Of a DNA stretch of 20,473 nucleotides, positions 7,725 through 14,791 are shown piece after piece. How positions within the stretch are numbered: position 1 is the stretch's first letter; each line of letters begins with the position of its first letter. This DNA comes from a virus. The position numbers and the translations under genes are program-made. The notes below the pieces were generated by a model, which worked only from the letters and a program-made list of their open reading frames with translations, was not told where the DNA came from and did no database searches. The stretch covers positions 1 to 20,473 of the IMG/VR virus record IMGVR_UViG_3300025771_000253; one strand, 5' to 3'.

Positions 7725-7753
7725 TTGACAGCAATATCCACAGATGCTATATA
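7725..7753 (+). promoter_or_regulatory. Rightward sigma70-type promoter of the inserted cassette
   Basis: Perfect TTGACA (7725-7730), a 17-nt spacer and TATATA (7748-7753), about 30 nt before ATG 7783. A strong AAGGAG site (7769-7774) follows. This is the best promoter match in the window and gives the rightward cassette its own expression, independent of the surrounding leftward head genes. Confidence 0.7.
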
Positions 7754-7782
7754 AGTTACATAGGCAATAAGGAGAAAACGAA

Positions 7783-8034
7783 ATGACAAGCATCTACCCA
7801 AAATTTCCTACAAAATGGGAAACAGCCAAAAAAATCTTCAACGCTAAAATGCGCGAGCTTGATAACGATGGCTCAAAAGCCATTCAATATTTTATTGACC
7901 AAGCTGCTCGTTCTGAAAAAGCTGCAAAGGTAAATCCAGCAAGCAGTCATAGCGCACTCGCAAGACGCATGCACAATTGCGCAACATACGGCATCAACTT
8001 AGCATTCGGCATCGACAAAGCAGCAAAGGGTTAA
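7783..8034 (+). CDS. Hypothetical protein, 83 aa, first gene of rightward cassette
   Basis: The ATG lies 8 nt after AAGGAG and downstream of a strong promoter. The product is small, basic and helical, with WETAKKIFNAKMRELDNDGSKAIQYFIDQAARSEKAAK followed by a Ser/His/Ala segment and HNCATYGINLAFGIDKAAKG. There is no membrane segment, and no motif I can name. As the first gene behind the best promoter of the window it is likely well expressed. Small leading proteins in such cassettes are often host-takeover or anti-defence factors, but nothing in this sequence proves that. Confidence 0.65.
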   Translation: MTSIYPKFPTKWETAKKIFNAKMRELDNDGSKAIQYFIDQAARSEKAAKVNPASSHSALARRMHNCATYGINLAFGIDKAAKG

Positions 8035-8038
8035 TCGA

Positions 8039-8209
8039 ATGGAATACACTCGCAAAGTTACTAACAAATTCTTGGATCGGGTTGACCAAGGATATTATAA
8101 TCTTGAACAGGTAATACGCAGCTTTTGCGTTTACTTGAGCGAAGATGAAATAAAAGACTTCGTTATAGCAGAGGAGTATATGGACCCCTCGGAGGTAAAC
8201 GATGACTAA
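8039..8209 (+). CDS. Small hypothetical protein, 56 aa
   Basis: ATG 8039 opens 4 nt after the previous stop and runs to TAA 8207-8209. The 56-aa product begins MEYTRKVTNKFLDRVDQGYYN and is acidic and helical, with LSEDEIKDFVIAEEYMDPSEVNDD at the C terminus. Its last codons contain the GGAGG ribosome site of the next gene and overlap that gene's start by 8 nt, so the two are translationally coupled. Its own ribosome site is weak, so it probably depends on coupling from the preceding gene. Function unknown. Confidence 0.55.
   Translation: MEYTRKVTNKFLDRVDQGYYNLEQVIRSFCVYLSEDEIKDFVIAEEYMDPSEVNDD
8191..8205 (+). repeat. Repeated translation-start block, copy 1 (copy 2 at 8832-8846)
   Basis: The 15-mer ggaggtaaacgatga occurs exactly at 8191-8205 and 8832-8846. 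Each copy holds a ribosome site and the ATG of a downstream gene, and each also encodes the ending EVNDD plus stop of a short upstream frame. A related ggaggtaatcatg lies at 8775-8787. This suggests duplication of a start unit during assembly of the cassette. Confidence 0.65.
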
Positions 8210-8801
8210 ACTTTCTCTAAAGAAATGGACCAGAACGCCCCCTGAGACTATGTATTATTGGAACCATGGTCTTAACTATTCCATGTCATTTCCGAAAGAC
8301 AAACCATTAACTGCGGCCTCAGATGAACAATTTGCTAATGCCTTTATCTGGAACCATTTTGAGTGCTTGCCAGAGGGCAGGGATCGTTCTCATAAAACAT
8401 TCAAAAAACACTATTCTGTTTACTTGCTTGGCTCTTTACCAGACGCCGACAAAGAGGGGAATAGCCCAAACAAGAGAGTAATACCCCTTTACATTGGCTG
8501 TACTTACAATCTTCGCAGTCGAATAAGACAGCACCGAAATGATAAATCATGGTGGTACTCAGTTGATTTTATTATGACATCATATTTCCAAACATATGAA
8601 GAGGCAAGAGATGTAGAAGCGTTAGCGATTGCAAAGATGCGACCAATATTTAATAAACAAGTAGTGAGAAAAAACAGATTGAAGAAAAACAAACCAGTTT
8701 TTACAGAGGTTTATAATTTTGTAGACTTGATAAATGCTGACGTCATTTGTGGAGATGATTACTTTGATTATTACGGAGGTAATCATGTCGGGTTCTGCTA
8801 G
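8202..8801 (+). CDS. GIY-YIG nuclease-like protein, 199 aa
   Basis: The catalytic-type domain spans about residues 70-155: SVYLLGS (Tyr74, first motif, divergent from GIY), LYIGCTYNLRSRIRQH with YIG at 97-99, conserved Arg105/Arg107 and His111, then RDVEALAIAKMRPIFNK with the metal-binding Glu139 and Asn151. Residue order and spacing match the GIY-YIG fold, which cuts DNA with one metal ion. An insertion of about 15 residues separates the first two strands (ADKEGNSPNKRV). The N-terminal 70 and C-terminal 40 residues have no recognised DNA-binding module. It sits in a cassette opposing the head genes, so a free-standing homing-type endonuclease, or a nuclease against rival DNA, is plausible. 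GGAGG at 8191-8195 sets the start. Confidence 0.75.
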   Translation: MTKLSLKKWTRTPPETMYYWNHGLNYSMSFPKDKPLTAASDEQFANAFIWNHFECLPEGRDRSHKTFKKHYSVYLLGSLPDADKEGNSPNKRVIPLYIGCTYNLRSRIRQHRNDKSWWYSVDFIMTSYFQTYEEARDVEALAIAKMRPIFNKQVVRKNRLKKNKPVFTEVYNFVDLINADVICGDDYFDYYGGNHVGFC

Positions 8802-8850
8802 GCTTAAACCAATACAATATCTTAAAACTTTGGAGGTAAACGATGATTGA
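8785..8850 (+). CDS. Tiny ORF, 21 aa, possible coupling peptide
   Basis: ATG 8785 has a near-perfect GGAGG six nt upstream (8775-8779) and encodes MSGSARLKPIQYLKTLEVNDD. It overlaps the end of the GIY-YIG gene by 17 nt and the start of the next gene by 8 nt. Its EVNDD ending is shared with the 56-aa protein. It may be a translated coupling peptide or a remnant of a deleted gene whose tail was kept. Whether the peptide itself has a role is unknown. Confidence 0.35.
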   Translation: MSGSARLKPIQYLKTLEVNDD

Positions 8851-9124
8851 AATTATAACGTGCGACCCGAACTTTATCGCAAAAAAAAGAATTTCTTTTC
8901 ATGGGCGTGAAAACAGAGCGTACAGCCTTGAGAGGCAATATAGCGACTACCTCCCTGATGTCTTTACCATAGATATAAGCAATAATGTTGCCCCAACCGG
9001 ATGGATAGAATTTCGGGGAACAGACTGTACTAAACTCATTAACGGAATACTAGACAGTGCTGACAGATATACCCTAAAAGCAATTATATCAGGCGCACAG
9101 GATCGGTTAGAGCAGGATGTCTAG
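8843..9124 (+). CDS. Hypothetical protein, 93 aa
   Basis: The ATG follows the GGAGG block at 8832-8836. The product begins MIEIITCDPNFIAKKRISFHG and has mixed strands and helices: VFTIDISNNVAPTGWIEFRGTDCTKLINGILDSADRYTLKAIISGAQDRL. The middle part (WIEFRG...) looks like an exposed beta segment followed by two helices. No signal peptide, membrane segment or catalytic motif is visible. Its end overlaps the AlpA-like gene by 8 nt (start 9117), so the two are co-translated. Not recognised. Confidence 0.65.
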   Translation: MIEIITCDPNFIAKKRISFHGRENRAYSLERQYSDYLPDVFTIDISNNVAPTGWIEFRGTDCTKLINGILDSADRYTLKAIISGAQDRLEQDV

Positions 9125-9299
9125 GTTCCCTAAGTACATCAAGGCCGTCCAAGCGGCCCGTATGCTGGGCTTAACGATAACCGACTTCTTAGGGGGCGTC
9201 AGGAACAAAAGCCTACCACAGCCTCATTATATGGGCGTTGGAAACAGGTGGAGCGAAGAGGAAATAAAGGACTTCTTGAAAAATGGGCCACGGGTTTAA
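9117..9299 (+). CDS. AlpA/Xis-like small DNA-binding protein, 60 aa
   Basis: A compact winged-helix pattern fills the protein: YIKAVQAARMLGLTITDFLGGVRNKSLPQPHYMGVGNRWSEEEIKDFLKN. The helix-turn-helix (residues 9-24), the 'sLPqP' turn and the 'RWseeEI..fL' helix match the AlpA/excisionase (MerR-like) group. Such proteins act as activators or recombination directionality factors. No integrase is in the window, so control of this cassette or of prophage excision is possible; neither can be chosen. The last codons lie inside the terminator stem at 9284-9309. The start overlaps the preceding gene by 8 nt. Confidence 0.7.
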   Translation: MSRFPKYIKAVQAARMLGLTITDFLGGVRNKSLPQPHYMGVGNRWSEEEIKDFLKNGPRV

Positions 9300-9309
9300 T
9301 CGTGGCCCA
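9284..9309 (-). terminator. Leftward intrinsic terminator overlapping AlpA-like stop
   Basis: tgggccacg (9284-9292) pairs perfectly with cgtggccca (9301-9309) around an 8-nt loop. On the minus strand the stem is followed immediately by five T (9279-9283), the layout of an intrinsic terminator for transcripts arriving from the terminase/portal side. On the plus strand no T-run follows. The stem sits in the last codons of the rightward gene, so it protects the cassette from opposing transcription. Confidence 0.7.
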
Positions 9310-9327
9310 GTCTAACAGGGAGGAACG

Positions 9328-9369
9328 ATGCACTCAACTACATCGCAACTTAAATATACCATAAAATAA
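9328..9369 (+). other. Tiny ORF with strong ribosome site, 13 aa
   Basis: GGGAGG lies 5 nt before ATG 9328, which encodes MHSTTSQLKYTIK and then stops. It lies between the two hairpins of the convergent zone. A real peptide is doubtful; it may be the start of a gene deleted when this junction formed, leaving its ribosome site behind. Confidence 0.2.
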
Positions 9370-9420
9370 CATTAAACGCTATGCGCTAATTTCTCTTGAT
9401 CAAAACCAATTCAATTAAGA

Positions 9421-9457
9421 AAAAGGGGGGCGAGTACGCAAGCACTTACCCCCTTTT
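9421..9457. terminator. Bidirectional terminator between convergent transcripts
   Basis: AAAAGGGGG (9421-9429) pairs with CCCCCTTTT (9449-9453, 9454-9457), with a small inner stem AGT/ACT in the 19-nt loop. The A/T flanks give a U-tract after the stem on both strands. It lies between the end of the rightward cassette (9299) and the end of the leftward portal-side run (9500), as expected for a shared terminator. The rest of 9310-9499 holds only a 13-aa ORF. Confidence 0.7.
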
Positions 9458-9499
9458 CCGACCAATATAGTAACTTCAGACATGTACGATAAGAAAACA

Positions 9500-9769
9500 C
9501 TATCCTAAAAGATTTTTCTTTTCAAGCCTGTTATTCCATTCATCCCACCTTGGCAGAACTTCCCCATAATCAATCTTGTTCTGATTACATAGCAAACGTA
9601 AACGATATATTTCGTCCGCAGCCGAAGTATAAAGTTCAGAGTGCTTATTTTCCCTGCCACCCAAAAACAAAGCCGCCCTCTCAAGCCTTGATGCGATGTC
9701 TACCTTTGGAACAAAATGCTTTTGGGTTTCCCAAGGAAAAGGCCAATCTCTTCCACTGTACTGGCTCAT
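9500..9769 (-). CDS. Hypothetical protein, 89 aa
   Basis: ATG 9769 overlaps the preceding stop (TGATG) and has AAGGA 6 nt upstream; a GTG one codon earlier is too close to that site. The product is Trp-rich and charged: MSQYSGRDWPFPWETQKHFVPKVDIASRLERAALFLGGRE, then a helix (SAADEIYRLRLLCNQNKIDYGEVLPRWDEWNNRLEKKNLLG). No membrane segment or catalytic motif is visible. It is the last gene of the leftward terminase-portal run before the terminators. It may be a virion accessory protein, but this is context only. Confidence 0.65.
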   Translation of the reverse strand: MSQYSGRDWPFPWETQKHFVPKVDIASRLERAALFLGGRENKHSELYTSAADEIYRLRLLCNQNKIDYGEVLPRWDEWNNRLEKKNLLG

Positions 9770-10101
9770 CACAAATCCTTATCTTTCGGTATCGTCGCAT
9801 CCATTTGCTTTTCTAGTTCGCGGAATAGCTTGTAGATGCCCAAGGTGGTGCGCTTTCTTACCTTGTTGTAATTTGGGTTCTTTGTCGCCTGATCTCGTAT
9901 ATGTTGAAGAACTTTCTCTTGTGCCAAGTCTAGCGTTTTATATTCGCCTCTCAGGAATAAAGCACTGTAACAGGCGACCCCCATAAGCAAATCTTGATCC
10001 CACTTTGAAAGCTCCATGCCTGATAGCTCATTCCAATCACGTTCAAATATTCGGCCTATCTCTTGGAAAAGATCAACGGCATCAGTTTTTGTAAGTTTCA
10101 T
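9769..10101 (-). CDS. Hypothetical protein, 110 aa
   Basis: ATG 10101 overlaps the upstream stop (TAATG), so translation is coupled to the virion-protein gene. The product is mostly helical and charged: KTDAVDLFQEIGRIFERDWNELSGMELSKWDQDLLMGVACYSALFLRGEYKTLDLAQEKVLQHIRDQATKNPNY, then a basic stretch RKRTTLGIYKLFRELEKQMDATIPKDKDL. It contains one Cys and no signal peptide. Size and place (downstream of portal and a virion protein) would fit a small head or connector accessory factor, but I do not recognise the family. Confidence 0.65.
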   Translation of the reverse strand: MKLTKTDAVDLFQEIGRIFERDWNELSGMELSKWDQDLLMGVACYSALFLRGEYKTLDLAQEKVLQHIRDQATKNPNYNKVRKRTTLGIYKLFRELEKQMDATIPKDKDL

Positions 10102-10808
10102 TAATTTCTCTTCAATAAAACAGAGAATGTACCAGAAACCGCATCTGTGCCTGATGAAGTAACAGCCCGAATTTCTATATCGTCCTTTTCATTAGCTACC
10201 GTAGCGACCTGCAAGTCTTGAACGAAAGAGGTGTTTTGAATTGTTGAACGCGCCTTTGTTTGAATGATCCCCGCGAACCTTTGAATTATTAGCCGCCCAT
10301 CTAAATACTTGTTAGATGCTGAAGCACCAGAACTAAATGACCATTGCGTAACATACCCTGTAAATCCCGCTGGAACGGTATATACAGCCATTAGCGTTTG
10401 CCCCTGATTGGCACTAATCTGCGCCCTTACCGAACCACCGATAGAGATCGTAATGTTTCCAGCATTAACCTTGCCGCTACCAGCTTGGCTTACATAAACA
10501 CGATATACCCTTATAAATGTTTCGGTTGTTGAAACATTAGTCGTCCCATCCATTTCGACTTCGACGATTTGAGCATTATAGTTAGCATCAAGACCCTCAA
10601 TCTTTACCTTCTGTGCGCCAGTGCCAACAAGATCATCTGCCGTTGATGAGCTTACAACCGTTGCCACCCCCGCGCTTGATGGATAATTATAAACACCCCC
10701 AGCGTCCCATACTGTTTCCTCATCGGTTGTAATCGCTGCATTAAAACCGAACTTATATATGGCTGGTCCATAAGAACCTTTAGCCGCTTGCACTGATCCG
10801 ATATTCAT
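10101..10808 (-). CDS. Putative virion structural protein, 235 aa
   Basis: The start ATG overlaps the portal stop by 4 nt (ATGA). The protein is beta-rich, without Cys and with many G, S, T and V. It begins with GSYGPAIYKFGFNAAITTDEETVWDAGGVYNYPSSAGV, continues with GTGAQKVKIEGLDANYNAQIVEVEMDG and TFIRVYRVYVSQAGSGKVNAGNITI, and ends as a jelly-roll-like series of strands. This layout is common in environmental phage genomes beside portal or capsid genes and is usually called virion structural. Head decoration or fibre-type roles are both possible. I know of no proven biochemical function. Confidence 0.75.
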   Translation of the reverse strand: MNIGSVQAAKGSYGPAIYKFGFNAAITTDEETVWDAGGVYNYPSSAGVATVVSSSTADDLVGTGAQKVKIEGLDANYNAQIVEVEMDGTTNVSTTETFIRVYRVYVSQAGSGKVNAGNITISIGGSVRAQISANQGQTLMAVYTVPAGFTGYVTQWSFSSGASASNKYLDGRLIIQRFAGIIQTKARSTIQNTSFVQDLQVATVANEKDDIEIRAVTSSGTDAVSGTFSVLLKRN

Positions 10809-12970
10809 TTATCTTTTCCTGTTTTTAAGGGATGATCCTCTGGTAAAAGATCGGTGTCAAATTTACCACTTGGGAACCTATTCGTTCTAACCGCCCTCAA
10901 GAAAACATTTACACGTCCTAAACCCCATTGATCTGGACCTTGAACAGTAGGTCTTACTGATTGCGGATTGGTGTGATAAGCGCCAACGCCTCTACGGAAT
11001 ACGGCCTCAAGCATCCCTTGCGTTACCCGTTTACCCTTTTGATCCCCATATTCGTCATTGTGTTCCTTTACCTTAGAAGCAAGCGATTTCTTGATTGCAT
11101 CCGAAATCTTGGTAGGCGCTTTTGTCTCATCAACTGCTTCGCACATCTTATCGCGTTCACGATCAAGCTGCTTAACCTTGCTTGCCGCCCAAGTTTGACC
11201 CTCATCGCCGCCCCAAAGCAACCATGCTACCAATCCAGCTGTAGGCCAACCATCTTCCCCGCGCCGAAATCCTTGCGCCCTCTTATCTACTTCGTGCCTT
11301 GAAAAATAACTGTGCATTCTTCGCACAACGCTTGGGCTAAGACGCTCGCGGCTCTTTAGCTGATTTGCCCTTGTAACACCGATGATAGTGCCGCCACGAC
11401 CATACTCTTTGCGAAGCTCAAGTCCACGCTCTGCGTTTCGTGCCATTGCCGTTGTTGGCACTGTGTCAACATCACTTTCTGCTTTCTCTTCGTCGTCTTG
11501 TGGCTCCCATTTGCCGCAAACATACTGCGCCCTGACCTCTGCATCAAATAAATCACAATATTGCTGATCATAGTGCATGCAGTTGCCGCACCGCTCTTCA
11601 CCATCCCCCATACGATAAGCATCTGGTAAGTTGTCGGGAACCTCTTCACCATCTGGATAAAAGTCAAGCTTTTGCTCTCCGTAAGCTTGCTTACCTGCTT
11701 CTTCTGGTGTTTGACCCTCGCTTGGCGCTATGTCTGGGCCACCAAGGGGAAAGAGATTAGCCGCGATGTAAACCTCATCACCACCATTGATAGGCTCTAA
11801 TCCTAGTCTCTCTCTCGCTTCATTACGGCTTATTATGCCTTGTGCAACCGCATTTGTAACATTTTCATATATACGGCGGCGGCGCTCCGTCATCGCTGGT
11901 ATAGCATCAATATCATATTCTATTGAAATATCGTCACCAAAACTAGGCGCCAACCATTCGTTAAGGTCGCTCTCAACTCTACGCGCTAGAGGAATGATGG
12001 TTTCCTCATATAGCGCAAGACGCGCCTCTTGAACATTCGCATAGGTTTGGCTGTCAGGTATCCCGATAAGCTGAGAGGGAACCCCGAAACAAAGCGCAAT
12101 GTCCTTTGCAGCCATATGCTTGTTTTGCAAGAAGTCCATATCACGCGGTGACATAGCCATCTCTTTCCAATCAAAGTCGCCTTCTAAAAGCATAGGGCGA
12201 CCAGCGTTCTTTTCACCCGTAAATCTAGCCTCTAAGTCACGCATTACTTGCTGTCTTTGCGTTTCAGTCAATGTCATGGCATTGCCAAGATCATCTTGTG
12301 GCTTAAACACAATTGCACCCGAAGGCCGCGCCCCGTTATTAAGCAACCCAATATTGTGCTTTGCAATCATGTTATGCTGATCAAGATCAACAGCCGCCGC
12401 CATTAAGGGTGATAGACCCAAATAATCATCTAAGGGGTTCCAAAGCTTAAAGTGCTTAACCTCAGACTGTCCTGTTACGGGATCAGCTTCATATCGCGCT
12501 ACCACTTGGCTGTTAAGCTTATACTTGTAACTTTTTGGGATTGATGTGTCGCTTGGCTCAATTTCAACCCTATCTGGTCGAAGAAGGTAAAGCTCTGTAG
12601 GTATCTGGTTAACACCAGAGGACAGAGCGTAACTATTACCAGATAGCAAAAGAAATGAATACAATGCTTGAAAGTATTCGACGCTTGCTTGCATCGGGTT
12701 TGGTCTTTCTAACAGGCTTATAAGAGGGTGGCTTTCAAGTTCTACATCCCCCTGATAGACCTTGAACGGAATAGATGCAGCCCCGTTTGCTATCTCATTA
12801 ACACAGCGGTACACAATAGCGTTCTCTTGATACCCCTCTTTGGCATAAGCCTTGAAGTTATCGCGCCTTGTATAATTCATCATCGCGCCTTGAACATAGA
12901 CCTTTGGTGCTTCCTTGATCTCAAATCTTTGCCCAAATACTGCGCTGCGCAGATTGTCGAAAATACCCAT
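10805..12970 (-). CDS. Portal protein, HK97-type, with long C-terminal extension
   Basis: Residues 1 to about 405 form the phage portal core (VYRCVNEIANGAASIPFKVY, LLERPNPMQASVEYFQALYSFLLLSGNSYAL, DIALCFGVPSQLIG, ESDLNEWLAPSF, ISRNEARERLGLEPINGGDE). Portals form the dodecameric ring through which DNA enters the head. A typical HK97 portal is about 420 residues; this one has 721. The extension holds a four-Cys segment (Cys461, 464, 472, 485), a module at about 515-605 (GLELRKEYGRGGT...HEVDK...GLVAWLLWGGDEG), and a module at about 620-715 (ISDAIKKSL...RGVGAYHTNP...DQWGLGRVNVFLRAVR...DTDLLPEDHPL). Start ATG 12970 overlaps the terminase stop (TAATG) with GGAG 9 nt upstream; an in-frame GTG lies at 12985. 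Confidence 0.92.
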   Translation of the reverse strand: MGIFDNLRSAVFGQRFEIKEAPKVYVQGAMMNYTRRDNFKAYAKEGYQENAIVYRCVNEIANGAASIPFKVYQGDVELESHPLISLLERPNPMQASVEYFQALYSFLLLSGNSYALSSGVNQIPTELYLLRPDRVEIEPSDTSIPKSYKYKLNSQVVARYEADPVTGQSEVKHFKLWNPLDDYLGLSPLMAAAVDLDQHNMIAKHNIGLLNNGARPSGAIVFKPQDDLGNAMTLTETQRQQVMRDLEARFTGEKNAGRPMLLEGDFDWKEMAMSPRDMDFLQNKHMAAKDIALCFGVPSQLIGIPDSQTYANVQEARLALYEETIIPLARRVESDLNEWLAPSFGDDISIEYDIDAIPAMTERRRRIYENVTNAVAQGIISRNEARERLGLEPINGGDEVYIAANLFPLGGPDIAPSEGQTPEEAGKQAYGEQKLDFYPDGEEVPDNLPDAYRMGDGEERCGNCMHYDQQYCDLFDAEVRAQYVCGKWEPQDDEEKAESDVDTVPTTAMARNAERGLELRKEYGRGGTIIGVTRANQLKSRERLSPSVVRRMHSYFSRHEVDKRAQGFRRGEDGWPTAGLVAWLLWGGDEGQTWAASKVKQLDRERDKMCEAVDETKAPTKISDAIKKSLASKVKEHNDEYGDQKGKRVTQGMLEAVFRRGVGAYHTNPQSVRPTVQGPDQWGLGRVNVFLRAVRTNRFPSGKFDTDLLPEDHPLKTGKDK

Positions 12971-14214
12971 TAACTTATTCTCCACGATGGCTTGCCACTA
13001 CGCTGCGATAACTCTGTCAAAGCCCATACAAGGGCGTCCAATCTGTCAGGTGACGATTTGGATGTTGGAGTATATGAAATCAATTGGTCCTCCAACTCTT
13101 TAAATTCTTTGACATGATGAACTTTCCTTTGCTCATAAAGCGCCGCAATCGGTTCAGCCCTTACTAGCTTACCACGACTAGCGCGAACTGCTGAGTAAGG
13201 AACTCTCTCTATAGTTCTTACCACTCTTTCGACCAAATCTCCACCGTTGTTTACTTCTGCGATAATTCGATCCGCGTTATATTTGTGGTAAAGCTCTACC
13301 GCTTTTCGCGCCCACCCATCGGGACTTGCCTTCATTGTAGCATCTTCTAACACATAAAACTCATCATTTTCACCCCTTGCTGCAACAATTATCCCTGTTT
13401 CATCGCTATCGTCACCGCTTGTAACAGCGGGGTCCAAAGCTACCACAATTCTTTGAAGCTCTGGTAAATTTTGATCTGAAAGTCTACTTCCCTCAATCAT
13501 AGACCAAGACCAGAGTGCGCCTTCTATATCATCAAGCACCTCTGCGTAAAGCTCTTGTCTGCCAAGCCTTGTCCCGTCATATTTTTCTTTCAATTGCTGC
13601 AATGCGGCGGGAGCAAGATTTGCAGCATTGTCAAACGTGCTACCCCTAGTCACAACAGTACCAGTTCTCTTGATCAATGAACGGGTAAGCTCATTCGGCT
13701 TTGGTGTTGTTGTAATAACGCATTGCGGATTTTCGCCTAGACGCAAGCCAAACATTAGTTGGTCAAAAGCTTCTGGATAAAACCAAGCTGCAACCTCGTC
13801 GCACCAAGCCCTATGAAACTGTGGCCCCCTAAGTCGTTCTGGCTCTGTAGCCGCAAAGCCTTGTATCAATGAGCCATTGTAAAGCCTTATTTCTTGCGCT
13901 GATGAGGAGTATCCTTGACCTCTGCCTTTTAGCAAGCACTCATCTGGTAACCACTTGAGTATACCAGAAACACCACCAAAAGCTACACGGCGAAGATCGC
14001 CAAATGTAGGAACGACTACAGCTACACGGCTTTCTGGATTGTTAAGGGCATAGATCATCGTATCAAATGCCCCCGTCATTGTCTTGCCCCAACCACGCCC
14101 CGCTAAGATTAACCAGACATTCCAATCCCCAACAGGGGTAATTTGCTCTGGTCGAGCCATTTTCAGCCAATCACTGTATAGTGTGCTTTGCTGTTGATGA
14201 CTTCGCTGCGGCAA
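12970..14214 (-). CDS. terL: Terminase large subunit
   Basis: This is the ATP-driven DNA packaging motor and nuclease. The ATPase domain carries GDWNVWLILAGRGWGKT (Walker A), then VAVVVPTFGDLRRVAF, Walker B-type AWCDEVAAW and the coupling motif TTTPKP. The nuclease domain has VVALDPAVTSGDDSDETG (first Asp), IIAEVNNGGD (Glu) and SPDRLDALVWAL (last Asp), the RNase H-like acidic set. The start is uncertain. The open frame reaches 14301, overlapping the small subunit by 131 nt. TTG 14214 keeps the upstream LPQRS...YSDWLK segment that resembles homologues. ATG 14160, 10 nt after the small-subunit stop, is the alternative. Confidence 0.93.
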   Translation of the reverse strand: MPQRSHQQQSTLYSDWLKMARPEQITPVGDWNVWLILAGRGWGKTMTGAFDTMIYALNNPESRVAVVVPTFGDLRRVAFGGVSGILKWLPDECLLKGRGQGYSSSAQEIRLYNGSLIQGFAATEPERLRGPQFHRAWCDEVAAWFYPEAFDQLMFGLRLGENPQCVITTTPKPNELTRSLIKRTGTVVTRGSTFDNAANLAPAALQQLKEKYDGTRLGRQELYAEVLDDIEGALWSWSMIEGSRLSDQNLPELQRIVVALDPAVTSGDDSDETGIIVAARGENDEFYVLEDATMKASPDGWARKAVELYHKYNADRIIAEVNNGGDLVERVVRTIERVPYSAVRASRGKLVRAEPIAALYEQRKVHHVKEFKELEDQLISYTPTSKSSPDRLDALVWALTELSQRSGKPSWRIS

Positions 14215-14791
14215 GTTCGTCCAAGTCTGCGATAACCTGTCGTAAACTATCTGGTGCTGTAACATGAGCGGAAACCTTGCTAATCTCTTGAGCCTGACCA
14301 AGTGCTAATTTGCCGATCTTTTGAGCAGTAGCCACAACCCCCGCAATTGAGTTTAAATCATGCGCTGTCAGAATTTTATGTTTAGTGTTGAACTTTCTTA
14401 GTTGCTCATCTCTTTCTTGAGCACTTGGGATATTAAGAATTTCGTTCAATGTTTTTCTGTTTTCTTGATCTTCGGTTAAGCGCCTTGCTACATCGCTCAT
14501 CATCCCAAAAGCAAGATTGATTGACCTATCGTCTAATAAGGTGCCATTTTGCACCATTAATTGTTGACGCTCTCTTTGCACCGCTAATTCATATTCGGTC
14601 TGCACTTTGTTCTTTTCCCCCTGCCAATCTTCTTTTTTTGACCATCTGTGCAGGGAAACATTAGCAACATCGTGTCGCTTGGATAGAGCTATAATAGAGG
14701 GGTATTGGCGCACACCGTTTTCATCGATGTAGCCATGAACAAACTCTTCTTTGATCTTTCGGCGTAGCGCCTCTTCTATTTTGTTACTCAT
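14171..14791 (-). CDS. terS: Terminase small subunit-like protein
   Basis: The product (206 aa) should recognise phage DNA and hand it to the large subunit. A helix-turn-helix lies in the first 60 residues: YPSIIALSKRHDVANVSLHRWSKKEDWQGEK, in the style of phage small terminases. A long helical, charged middle (VQTEYELAVQRERQQLM...RRLTEDQENRKTLNEIL) suits oligomerisation, and the C terminus is Ala/Ser rich. It lies directly before the large subunit. A GTG at 14818 would add nine residues; ATG 14791 is preferred, though both ribosome sites are weak. The assignment rests on architecture and position. Confidence 0.75.
   Translation of the reverse strand: MSNKIEEALRRKIKEEFVHGYIDENGVRQYPSIIALSKRHDVANVSLHRWSKKEDWQGEKNKVQTEYELAVQRERQQLMVQNGTLLDDRSINLAFGMMSDVARRLTEDQENRKTLNEILNIPSAQERDEQLRKFNTKHKILTAHDLNSIAGVVATAQKIGKLALGQAQEISKVSAHVTAPDSLRQVIADLDELAAAKSSTAKHTIQ

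Noticed and set aside
9117-9299. AlpA/Xis-like gene taken as proof of a prophage integration module
   Set aside because: No integrase or attachment site is visible in the window, so this protein alone cannot establish integration.
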